NCBI GenBank assembly: GCA_964023275.1
Contig: OZ029920.1
Location: 5,791,014 to 5,855,013 of the forward strand
Source: Norana najaformis
Lineage: Eukaryota > Annelida > Clitellata > Crassiclitellata > Hormogastridae
DNA length: 64,000 bases
Direction of reading: 5' to 3'
Part shown: positions 1 to 12,000 of the stretch, piece after piece
How positions within the stretch are numbered: the stretch's first letter is position 1
How the letters are laid out: each line of letters opens with the position of its first letter
Translations under genes and position numbers: made by a program
Notes under the pieces: model-generated
Databases searched by the model: none
Told to the model about the DNA's origin: nothing
What the model saw: only the letters and a program-made list of their open reading frames with translations

Positions 1-2640
1 TTAATGACAACATCACTCAAGCAGCGAAAAGGAGTCTTTGACCAGCATACTAAATTTCTGTACAAATTAGTGAAAAATATACCATTATTGATTACGGTGT
101 AGATTTTTAAAGCAGAGCAGTTGTGTAATGTTTTGCGTTTGACAGAAAATATATCACTTTTCACTTAAACTTGTTAAGAATTGAGCAATTAAGGAAGAAT
201 CTTTGAAAAAGAAAGCAGGTGATCGCCAGTGAAATCTACTGCACACAATAAAGCAGCTCTATTTAGAAACTTATTCACTTCCACAGAATGACGTTATTGA
301 CTGCAAAGACGTTTTAATTCCGTCGTTTTATATTTGTTTTTGCAAACACAAAGCTAAAACATCCACTATATTCTAGCTGTTTCCAGTGAATACCACTGCT
401 TTCTATAGGGACCATGACAAAGTGCTTGTATTCTGTCCAAATAGTCTGGGTCAAGTTTTGCTGAAGAGGAGGCAGTACTACGTAGCCAAAACTTTCGATA
501 TATTGCTGAAGTACATTCTTTCGCAGTTTGAGAAGTTCATATCTCCAACGTTGTTTATGGGAGCGATATGCTTGCGATTCGACAGTAAAAGAAAGCGAAC
601 ACGAGGCTTGTTGAAGAAGTTCTTTTTTCTTCCTCAAGTTCGTGGACTAACCGCCCTTTGTTGTCGATCGCGCGCCTCACTATATTTCTCTTTTGGCTCC
701 TGTCGTGCGCTAATAAGCTCAGCTTGTGCATATCCGTTTTGCACCAATCCTGAAAACACTTAAAACCGAACTTTTCTAGCTATCTTATTATGTTTCCGCT
801 CTTGCACCATCACATAACCACCATCATCAACGACTTCCATCGCACATAGAGAATTGATCCATGCCGCATCTCAAGCCCCTTCAGAATCTGAACTGGCACT
901 GAAAGTGACTAAACAGCCTGGCACTTGCGGACTTCATTTGACATAGCCCCGGTAAGTAAACGGGTCTCCGTCGTGCAGCTTTGCGTGACGCTGAAACCAC
1001 ATCACAATACAATACCTGATATCATCCAATCATCCTCTGCTTGGTCTAGGTCTACATCTGATCCCTTATGTATTCTAATCTATCCTAAAGACTTCTATAA
1101 CGCTGTTTTCATAATTCTCAAGACAACATAAGATGGTCACTTTAAGTGAAGTCGTAATCAGAATCGTAATCCATTAGAGAAGCCAAGTCGAATTCATATC
1201 GACCAGAGAAACCAGAAGGCAAGCAACTGTGGAAAGGGAAGTTGAAAGACTGGCCTCTATAGTTTCGAGCTGAATGACAGAACAAACTAAACTTTGCAGT
1301 GAATTTCAAAGCTTTTGACCAGCTAGCGAAACTGATGGTTGTATATTCGTCATTACAAATAAGAACTGTTTCGCCACCTTGATCTTACATATTGAAGTAG
1401 CCAACGCACACTTAAAATTAGCGATGTACAGCTGTTTACATGTGTTACACCAGTGTTTAATACATGTTGAGATATTGTTGTTTGTTCAATAGTAACTTTT
1501 GGACGAACCTATCTTCCTCTCAAATTAAGTTCTTCTCGTTTTCCTCTGGAAGTGACAGCTCAGGTCACGATAAATCGTGCCTTTTGAAACCTCTTAGGTA
1601 GCCATGTTTCAGAGCGTTTTGTCAGGCAAAACAAAAGGCTTATATAAACAGTCATATGCATACATACAATGCAAATCGTTCAACACGAAATGCAGGTACC
1701 AGGATGAACAAATCGTGTTACCTAAATTTCTGGTTTCTGTTAATTCCAGTTTTTAACTTAGTTTATATAGACAGACCCTGTAGACGCATCGATTGAGTAA
1801 AGCACCAATAATAAATGACACGCACTCAAAAACACTGCCAAAAACTACACAAATTAATTTAATTCCACATTGTAATAAATTTAAAAGATAACAAAAGATA
1901 AACTTGGAACAAAATTAAAGATGCTCGGCCAATCAAAGTTAATAAAAGTTCATATGCCTCCAAATAGCATCGCCATGCTTCAAATAATGAGTCATAACAA
2001 AGACTAAGTTTATGGTAAACAACAGCTAATGTGCTTATTCTACTTCCAATTTATTTAGGGCTTAACAATCATATCTCAATATAACTTCTACATATAATTT
2101 CTCTGCTTTTTCATCTACTTTCTAATAAAATAGTCATTAATATTGCTTTGTACTGCGCCAAAAATAATTATCAGATTAATGGACTCATCACTCTCGCTGA
2201 AGGCAGCCTCCAGCCAGTTTCAAATACGCATAGTGTCGCCTAATGCCTTGGACATTATGATACAAGACGAACAGAAGTCATTTGAAAAAATAAGATTAGA
2301 TTAGATTATATGGCTACGGGTTGCGTCGTATGCATGAATTTTTAAGTACTACTTTTTGTCATCAAAAAGATTAATATAATCATATCAATTGATATAAACA
2401 CATAAATTGCCGGTAGTCCTTAATTTACATCTTATCGTAAAGTAATAAAAGTTAAAAGCAAGTTTCCTAAGTACTAATGTTCCATGTATCAGGAAGATTA
2501 ATACATTTTTACCCGAGGTATTTATGATCCCTCAGGAATTACAAAATTTTTCGAAGAATGAAGAAAATATATGATAATATACCTACTAATTATTAAAAGC
2601 TAAGCGGATATAGATTATTCATAGGACTAAATGAATGTCT
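1..2640. other. Intergenic region downstream of FREP-A, no supported gene
   Basis: The stretch repeats at 29,180-31,840 and, more diverged, 55,613-58,370. An open frame at 386-763 is kept in B but its substitutions change amino acids freely and it is frame-broken in C. A SINE/LINE-tail-like piece (about 1,010-1,110; CTATAACGCTGTT with TCTAATCTATTCTA) and ATTAGATTAGATTA at 2,289 are the only structures seen. Confidence 0.5.
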
Positions 2641-2642
2641 TA

Positions 2643-2648
2643 TTTTAA
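2643..2648 (-). terminator. Candidate poly(A) signal of FREP-A
   Basis: ATTAAA on the minus strand about 145 nt after the stop codon, next to a short palindrome (TGCTCAAAT-G-ATTTGAGCA). The same hexamer is kept in FREP-B and FREP-C. Confidence 0.4.
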
Positions 2649-2790
2649 TGCTCAAATGATTTGAGCATCTTCTCATTGCTCAAATGTTTATATCATAATA
2701 ATCTTCGTCGGCTAATCGATATCCACTGCATGTAGTCGTTGTTCCAATTTGTCAGATCACCATAGAAGAAGCCGACTTCCAGTCAAAGAA

Positions 2791-3044
2791 CTAATTTCGA
2801 GGAGCAATTTTCATTTCCGTCTTCTTTAGAGAGTGTTTCCAACCATGAAACGAGTACCATATAACACCGTCCCGGTACGACCCTTCGCTGCCACGCAGGT
2901 ACCTCCCGTTCAGACATGCCCAGTGGGATCCACCGTAGAACCACCAAGCTCCATGGAAACTCTGGGCAAAGTTAATATCACTTTCGTCATTATCGGCATC
3001 CCTTGTGGTGAACTGCTGACTATTCTGATATTGCAGACTGTCTC
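2791..3044 (-). CDS. FREP-A exon 5: FBG calcium/ligand-binding end
   Basis: 254 nt from a CCAACTTAG acceptor to a TAG stop at 2793-2791, giving the end MKIAPRN. It contains the calcium-binding [18 protein letters not shown] and the terminal SLKKTEMKI. The canonical NCA cysteine is phenylalanine here and the usual cysteine after GAWWF is missing. One cysteine sits just before LNGRY instead. About 33 of 84 residues differ from FREP-B. Confidence 0.88.
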
Positions 3045-6000
3045 CTAAGTTGGATAAACAAGAAGAATAGCAGTTCCTCTCGTGGCAGTCATTGATGTGC
3101 AGTTTTACCGACTTCATTTCTTAGCCTCGGCAAAATTAAATTAGTTAGTGCTTTATCTCACCCGTTGATATACCCACCAACAGACAGAGAGTATGCGATG
3201 TTTGTAGCTGAGTTTACTCACTAGGTGGCGCAGTTGGAGCAGAAATCTCAAAACATACTTCTGCCTTCGCGAGATTGTTACACCATGGCAAAAGTGCACT
3301 TTTACAATGCAGTCAGAACGTAACCTTACATGTGTAAATATGTAGGCAGATCACAATGAATGCTTAAAATACAACCAGAATTCGAATCCATTAAAAATAA
3401 TACTAATCAATTAATGAATAAAACGAATACCATTTCGTGCTTTTTCTAAAACAATATGTTTGAAATCGTCATGAACACTTCCATCGATTGGTTAAAAAGA
3501 AGAAAATACAAACAGACATGCAAACAAACAAATACGCCTGCAAGCATACATACATACGTTCGTACATACCTGCATTTCCAGAGTATCCAGAAACACTGAG
3601 TCTGTAGTTATCAGAGGCTGAGCCGATAGTAAACTGTGAATATTCTGCGTATCGTTTATTTCCATTAAAATCTTCCAGTTCAATTCGCAACTTGTAGTTT
3701 CCGTTTGAGGTCAAATGATGAAGTGCATTGTTACCTGAAATTGAACCTCCTCATAGCTTTTGTAACCTTTCGCAAGACGAGAAATATCAGGCACATTAAA
3801 ACAGTTGGCAGCCAGTGAAATTAATCAAGTTTTCCTACTGGTGTGTTCTAAATGGCCTTTCATACCCTTACCTCACCGTAATTCACCTTAACTTAATTAA
3901 GCTTACTTTACCTTGATTAACCTGATCTCAATGTACTTTGCCTTGCCTTCGGCCTATCTTACCTTACCTTCCATTACTTCCTTTATCTTACCTTACCTTA
4001 CCTTTCCTCAGTTCTCCAGCACAAAATTCCGTATCTGACTGCAATGAATTATTAATATTGAAATCATAAAACTGCGTACCAAGCCAGAATTCGCCTCTGA
4101 GATTTCCGAAGCCATTTGCATATTCGGTCCAATTCCTGTAGAAATTCTCGCTTCCATCTTTACGTCTCTGAAACACCTAAACGTTAACGAAAAGAGGACT
4201 TAGTACTCGTTCGGCAGTATATATTTATTGAATTGTTGAATCCTATGGGACACTGAACTTTCAAACAAAACTTTGTCTTCATTGGGAAAAATGTACAGCG
4301 ACTTCCAAATTCAGATTCTTACACGTGTAATTTTCAGTTTCGTCAATTTGCAATGTAATGAAAAGTACTCAGTACTCATATGCTGTCAAAGTAATGCATG
4401 CCAAAGAGAAATACTAATGTGGCTAGAGCACTAAAAACGCACACAATATAATATATGTCTGGCAAAAAGTTTATTGAAAACAATAAATAGCAGAATATCA
4501 GTCTCCCAGAGAAATATTCTCCTCCATTTAAGAAATTGTGGAGCATTTTGTTACAAAATATACTTAGCAATTTATGCTTTAAACATGCACAGATTACACA
4601 TGCAGTGTATACAATGCACTTACTCGTTGCCCATCTTAAGGTCAAACAGTGTTTACAATAGCAATCTTGACCAAAGCGAAATGATTTTGCATATCTAATT
4701 TTTGTCTGGGATTCAACTTCTGGTGCCTCATCTGAAACTTACATGTACAACTGAAGCTGTTTAACCCCATAAAGAATAGATCGCTGTCTTCGAGGATAAA
4801 TGCGATAGAGCAGGACAATAAATGAACGAACTCCTTGTCTCGTCTTAAAAGTCTAATTCTTGTTGGAAGAATCTCAATTTCGACTCAGAAATGTTAGTGA
4901 AACATGGAGTTTAAATTAGTGAAGAATGCAGTTTTCGTTTACTCACAAGCCAGCTTCCAGTCGACGAACTCATGTCGCAGTAGACACTGAACAGCTGAAG
5001 ATCTCGCAGGTAAGTTTTACCTCGTGACGAACCAGTTCCAAGGTCATAAACTTTATATACATCACTTAAATTCTGACCGACTTTTCTTATGTCTGCGCAG
5101 TCTCGTGTCCACGTAACAGTAACACAATCATCTACAATAGCACAACAGTTAACTTCTAGTAACAAAAGAATGTATAAGTTACTGTCTTTTAATCCTACAT
5201 AATATAGTTTACTTACATTCCTATCTTGCTGTAACGTTGACTACGGCACATGCGACCTCATCTGTAAGAAGCGGGACAGCTCCAGGTTCCGCTGCAGAGC
5301 TAACATTCCACGCGCCAACTCAAAGCGGTCGGCAAGAGGCATTTGTCCCCGTTAGTCCCTCCTACGTAGACCGCTTAATATATATGGCCAGCGAAGAGAC
5401 ACCAAATTGCCCGCTCCTTAATAGCCCGAAGAGCGATGAGCAATATGGTATAGAAATTGCAAAGATCCATGTGAGAAACTCTTCGACTTTGAATTTACCG
5501 CAGTAGCTCGCCAGGTAAACGGAAGGTAGTCATCGAATAGTCACCCTTAACCGTACTTCGAATCATCGAGCAATAGCTTGGAACTAGCCAACGGCGTAAT
5601 GGTTCGCCGAACTCTTGTCCTCCCTTAGTACCTTAGACTTCATGGAGATCCGGTTCTATGGCAATTCGGAATGGACATTTCGGCGCCGACAATTCGGAGT
5701 GTACATCTCGGAGCGGGAGAATGTTTTACTTGCGAACATAAAATTAACATTTCAGTTTTAATGAAATTTAATCATGTTATACCAGGATAATGCCAAAAGT
5801 TACAAAGTGCAGCTTGCAACCATGCAATCTTATAACAATACTATGCTGACTAAAAAACGTCACGCACGAAATGTTTAAAAAGTTTTCTGAAAATCGTAAT
5901 TCTATCTGTTTTTGTTTGTTTGTTCGAATAAGTTAATGTTGTGGCTGCATCCGTGCAATGGATGTGCCGTTTCCGTAAAAGAAGGAAATCAGCTTAATGT

Positions 6001-9000
6001 CGAAGGAAAGGTTGACCCTTAACCGTACTTCGAAGTTGAGGTTGAAGATTGTTGTCAACCTGAAATGGAAGCTGAAGATATCTTCTGAAGTTACGTTTGA
6101 TGGTTTCTGTTTTTCGAACAGTTGCTTGAGCTGAAGGACTCAAATTCTCCAACGCTGACTGTACAATCGCTTTGGATGGTTCCTCAGAATCTTCTGCAAG
6201 TAGCTCGATGGTTGATCTAACTCGAGCTTTCTCCAGTTGACTGGTAGATGGTGCATGTGAATGTTCATATGGCGTCTTCACTATCTCTCCATTTGCTGTA
6301 TGGCGGCGACCTTTACAGGAATGATCACAGCATCCCCATATCTCCCTCTGTTCAGTTTTCTTTTTCACGTGATAAAGGTAACCATGGTAGATTAGCATTC
6401 TCTTACTTTTCTCAGACTCCAAAAATTCTACATCCATTTATATGGTCTACATTTAGTACTACTATGCAGACTTCTTGAAAAAAGAAAAAATTAGAGCTTT
6501 TTTATAATATAATGAAATTGCAGTTGCTATTATATTAACTTGTTATAGATTAACTAATATACAATATAGACAAAATACATGCGGACGTCGCTGAGCGCTG
6601 ATTTTTTCTTTCTCACCTGATAAACATATCCCTATCGCGTGAGTCATCTACTCCTACATTACGTACCAATTTTACAATTACAAATTTACACCGAGTTGTC
6701 CGCCCCGAATTATCCGTTTTTCACTCGGAAATCTCCGCGCCGAAATGTCCGGCTCCGAATTGTCCTGTTACCGGATATCCTCTGCTCAACTGACCGTTGT
6801 GATCTTCACCTGGAGATGGATCTAATATTACAAGACGGCGTGTCGTATGAAACTGGGCGACTCGGGGACGCGATATTACGTCATCATAAATGGCAATTGC
6901 TGTTCGCATTGACCTTGATCAATAGCAATGCAGGAACTATGCTCGCCGAAATCAAACACTAGACCTGTTTAGTACTAGCATCCTACATAATACATATACA
7001 ATTGTGTACATGTCAGAAGTCCCCAAAAATGCAGACAACGCAGCGTGCGGACGTCTGTGCGGAGGACAGACTTTCGACTGGTCGCAGGAAAACTTCTTGG
7101 TTGACGGTCGATGTCTCTCAAACGATCATTGTACTTACCTTGACTAGAATAGTAAACCCAGAAGGAATAATGTTGTTCTGCTACCGGCTTCGTCACAATT
7201 ACATCAATGATTGTAATTTATATGTATTAGTTAATTATTGTATTAATGTATTAAAGTATTAATGTAATACTCACACATACGCATGTGAGCATCATATGGT
7301 CCCCCTAATCCAGAGATCATAAAATGATTGAAATCCTAGTTTTCAGCAAACCCTCTTTATGTTTATCCTCAAAATATCAAAGCTTAGATGTGTTGCCTTC
7401 CTCTCTGCCGTAGAAACAGAAAGGCTAGATTTTTCGATGAATACAGTAGACGTTGTATCACTATATCCCATATCTCATCAACTAAATTTAGGGTCTAGCT
7501 TTGCCGTCCCTGCCGTGGTAGTTGTTGTCGATTCACATTGACTCCAGCAGAACTCATCATGCTACCTGGTTTCGCATTAGAATTTGCCATGAACGGTAGA
7601 AGTGAAAAGCCAGAGGAATTCAGAACTACATAGACACGAAAGCGTAGGACCTTTACGACTCGTAAAGAGATTCAGATTCAGATCCTTTAATAATCAGCAA
7701 AAAAACAGAACACTGCTCCACACTGTCGCGTGCTTTGGGGTCAATGGGTAATTTATTTATGATTGCAGAGGTGACATCATTCTACTTCTATATTCTAATT
7801 CATTCAATTATTCTGCATATACATTTGACATCTTTCATTCTATTGTCTACCTCTACATTGTACATCATTCACCATACTACAAATAAATAATCAAACTGGA
7901 GTACAGAAACGTTCAGAAGATACTGTGCTCGTACAAAGTCATACCGTGAATTTAAATAAGGTCTTCAAAATAATCGATAGGATATTAGAATTATTTGAAA
8001 CTGATGTAATTAAGGCAGGCCATTGAGTTCATTTATTCTAAGTTAACACAGACTACATATAGAGCGCAATTCAACTAAATACGAAAGAAAAAGAGGAGGA
8101 GGAGGAGCAGGAGGAGTAGTCTCTTAGGCTAGCCCTAAGAGGCAGCTATGCTTTTTAAATGTTGTCGACTTAATTTTTAGCTTCGGCATACGACAGCGGG
8201 TGGCCAGCTTTCTCCAGCGTCGCCTGATCTTCTCATTATCAGCACAACATCATTGCTGAGTTGGCAAGGGACGCAAGTGAAGCCAATATCTCGAAACAAA
8301 TGTTATCCTTTGCGGGGATTCTAACCCCCGACCACTCGATTGAGAGTCAAGCACGTCAACCAATACAGAATCGCGCTTCGCATACATAAATTCCCTTCAC
8401 TTACTTATAATAGAGTATAGAGGGATAGGTCGCCGAAGGGAGCACACGTGTTCCTGAAAGCGCGACTGGAGAATTGTGATATCCAGCGATCTTGGCGAAG
8501 ACTTAAACGGTGAGCTGTATCGTTTCTTGTGTTTAATTATTTCAGATTTATACTTCAGACTTAACACTGTTATTGCATAACTGTAGACTTGTAGTTTTAA
8601 ATCCATTTCGGTTTTTATTCCCTTGCTGCCGTTCGCTATGAACGCTGGTGAGGAAGCCACTACCTCGGGGTCTGCCACTTATGAGCCAAGACCTGAGGGA
8701 ATGGATTTTCTTGACCTTCCAATTCTGAAATAGAAGAGGAAGATATCAGATGCAGAAGGCGGCAATCCGTATTTTATCACCGACAGTGATGCCGATAGTT
8801 TTTCGGCAGATGATGAAAACGGCTTTGAGGTCGTCCGCAGAAAGAAAGCCGGCAGCGACGAACGACGGGCCGAGAAGAGAGAGAAGGTGCCCAAGGTTTC
8901 CCTTGCTGCCCTGCGGAAAACCCCAGGAAAACTTGACCTGGTACCTCGGAAAAAAAGTTAAGCAACGTACACCTGGGAAAAGGTACGTGCAAAAGGTCAT

Positions 9001-12000
9001 AAAAGGTATCCCTAGCACTATCTGACACCGACATCTTGTGTTCCCGGTGATAGAAGCTGAGAGGATCCACAAGATCCAGAACAGCGTGAAGGTACCGACG
9101 ACAGCGGTAGGCCTACTCTTCAATTTTGAACCGTGTACAATTGTGCCAAACAAGATTTCTATCGGTTTTCTTGTTTTCAAGACTTATGACTACGTGTCAC
9201 CGCCCACTCGCTGTTTTGTCTGTTTTTCTTCCGGTCATATAGCGAAGCACTGTACGAAGTGCCAGAAGTGCAGCATATGTGCCGGAGAGCACGAGTACAC
9301 CGACTGCAAACAAAATGACACACCGAAGTGCGCAGCCGGCGGTGGGTCACACTCCGCGCATTCCAGCACCTATCCGAAATACATTCAGGCGAAGACTGCC
9401 GTCACAATCAGCTTCAAGGACCAGAAGCTGCCGAGCCTGTCGTATAAATAAGCGCTGCTGCGACAGAAGGCGAGTGGACGGACTCAGCGAGCACGGACCA
9501 AACAAAGCCTTCAAACGCACACGCCCCTGCAGGGGCCGTATGCACGACGCAGGAGTAAGTTCTACGCCAGAGTAAATTCGGCCTACTCCGAGTAGAGAAT
9601 CTATTTCGGTATGCACGACGACATAGTAGCGCACAACTCTGGAGTATCCCTGGAGTATCTCTATTCGACCCAGCAAGCAGGAGTGAGTGGTCTACTCCAG
9701 CGTAAGAGAAAGAATTCAAAATGGCGGATGTCCCAATTCGTCGCATTCAACGCAGTTTACGACGTCAAAAAGTATTTAGGGATAGTCGAAATCTTCTCGA
9801 TTCATTGTCCGATGACGAGCTTTACGATGCGTTTCGTTTTCATCGTCACATTGCTAGTAATTTGTGACGAACTTACGGCCGATGTGGAATTCGCTGTACC
9901 ACGACATGGGTCTGCCGTGCGCTATACAGGTAGGGCCTACGATTAATGTAACAGTAATTTTTCACAGCCACAGTAGAATCTAACTCATGCCACATCTAAA
10001 CCTAACTTAAATTTCTTTGTGTTTGTGTTTAAGAAATGGCAAAGCAAATTATTTATTGCGTGGTTATATGTAGTATTCATTTGGCTTTGTAACACAATAA
10101 TAATAACAATAATAATAATGAAAATAATAATAATAATAGTAATAATATAAATAATAATAATAATAACAACAATAACAACAACAACAACAACAACAATAAC
10201 AATAATAAAAAAAGGAAGAAACTTCTAAACTTCTAATGTGCCGCTGTCTAATACACAAGCTATCAACCGATGGCGCACCAAAGCCAAGCCACAATCAGGT
10301 CAATATCCATAAGGTCAGTCCACATGACAGAGAGGCGGCCTACGGTGGATAAGCAATTTGAAAAAGGTACGTTTTAAGTTGAGAAGAAAATGACAAAAGT
10401 GACTGAGCAGAACGAGCAGACACAGAGAGGAAATTCCAAAATTTAGGTCCAACAACCGAAAAAGCCCATTTACCCATAACAGTTCTAGTTCAAGGTATGA
10501 CCAGAGAAAGACAATCATATGACCTTGCAGAATAATGATAAGATTTGGGAATAAGGACTGATTTTATGTATTGTGGTTGGCCGTAGTAATGTTTTATAAA
10601 CTGTAAGTCCCAATTTGAAACAAATCCTTTGCTAAACAGGAAGTGCTGAATATGGTGCTGTTTCTGCATTCAGCAAATGAAAATTACAGGCATATGTTCT
10701 TCATTTATACCTTATTATTACTTTTAGGCAAGATGTAATGCAATAACTAATAACGATACACAAAATACAAATTCACACAGAGATGATTTTGTTGTATTTC
10801 AGTTTATGACAACAAATAGATATTTCTGTTTTGTTAATCAAGGAGGAATTGTACAATTGCAGGTGATGCTGACTTAACATTTCTATGCAGCCAGAACATT
10901 CCAAAGCATCACTGGAGAGTTCTTTGGAGTTGATCAATCAACGGCAAGTCGAGTCATCAGCCGTGTCTCCAAATCATTCATGCGACAGATGCCAAAATGT
11001 GTTAATCTACCCAGCCAGGAAGAAGCAGACGCAGCAAAGGCCAAATTCTATGTGAAGGCCAGATTCCCAACTGAACCATGTCTTTGACGACATTATCATG
11101 GACAATAATGAAGATGATTTTGACAATGGCACTACAGCCATAACCTCTTAACATCAAGCAGCAGGCACGAGTAGCTGCAGGGAAGGTGGCACAGGACCAA
11201 CTGATAATGTCTTTTAGTAATTTCAGGAATCATTAATGCATAACTGTGTTTTTGTAAATTCAGGAATCATTACTGCAACATTTTCTGTATTGTTATGGAA
11301 GTTGATAAGTGAAAACCAAGTGCATCACTTCTCAGCAAACAAACCCCGTGCATTTGGATGGCTCGTTCGTCAGCTGATTTAAGCAGGATTTATTATATAG
11401 GTTCAGATTGCAGGCGATTTTCTTGATTCTACTGTCTTGTTTACTTATCTGTCTCTGTCTGTCATTGTGTCTTTTTTGTGTCTCTGTCTGTGGGTCTGAG
11501 CTTCCTAGGGGCTCTCATGCTGGAAGCGCCTCTGAGTAGTTTGTTCTGTAAGAAGCACCATATAAGTTATCAAATCAAATCAAATGAGCTATTGCTTATC
11601 AGCTGCCAGAGACTTATTCGTTGTGGCCATCCTTCTTGTGTCTCATACACAAGCCTCTGTTGCTTTGTCTCACTTGTCTCTGTTTCTGTGCCTGGAATAG
11701 TCTTCCTGTAGACATCTAAGAAGCCGAGAATGTTTTTGTTTTTAAGAGACTTTTGAGATCCTATTTACTCTCAGTTAAAATTTTCTGTTTACTGTCTGAC
11801 TCCAGTATCAGCATTTGATTTTGATTTTTATACATCGTCCATTTATCATTTATTGTTGGACTCTTGTTCGTGCAAACATTTGACATAAATCACCCTTGAA
11901 GTAGATTGCTACTGACGATGCTGTATAAATTGTCATGATTACAGTTACAATTACAAGTTTCTCATTTGTTGCACTGTGTTTCTCTGTTTGGGTGTATTTC

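Noticed and set aside
386-763. 126-codon open frame on the plus strand, with an equally long antisense frame at 314-637
   Set aside because: Present in B, but A/B changes are mostly amino-acid-changing and the frame is broken in C. No domain is recognisable on either strand.
3041-3117. Upstream extension of FREP-A exon 5 ([20 protein letters not shown])
   Set aside because: It runs through the acceptor into intron 4. Phase and FBG alignment ([14 protein letters not shown]) place the exon start at 3,044.
5237-5506. 89-codon plus-strand frame in FREP intron 1 (also 34,512-34,781)
   Set aside because: Open in both units, but A and B are nearly identical everywhere, so openness is not evidence. 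No homology was seen.
8312-8390. Functional tRNA gene
   Set aside because: Acceptor arm does not pair and the T stem is mismatched. Better explained as a SINE head or pseudogene.
8746-9180. 144-codon minus-strand frame
   Set aside because: Antisense shadow of LINE ORF1, which reads on the plus strand with zinc knuckles.
10064-10294. Tyrosine/cysteine-rich 76-codon frame
   Set aside because: Translation of the AAT/AAC microsatellite.
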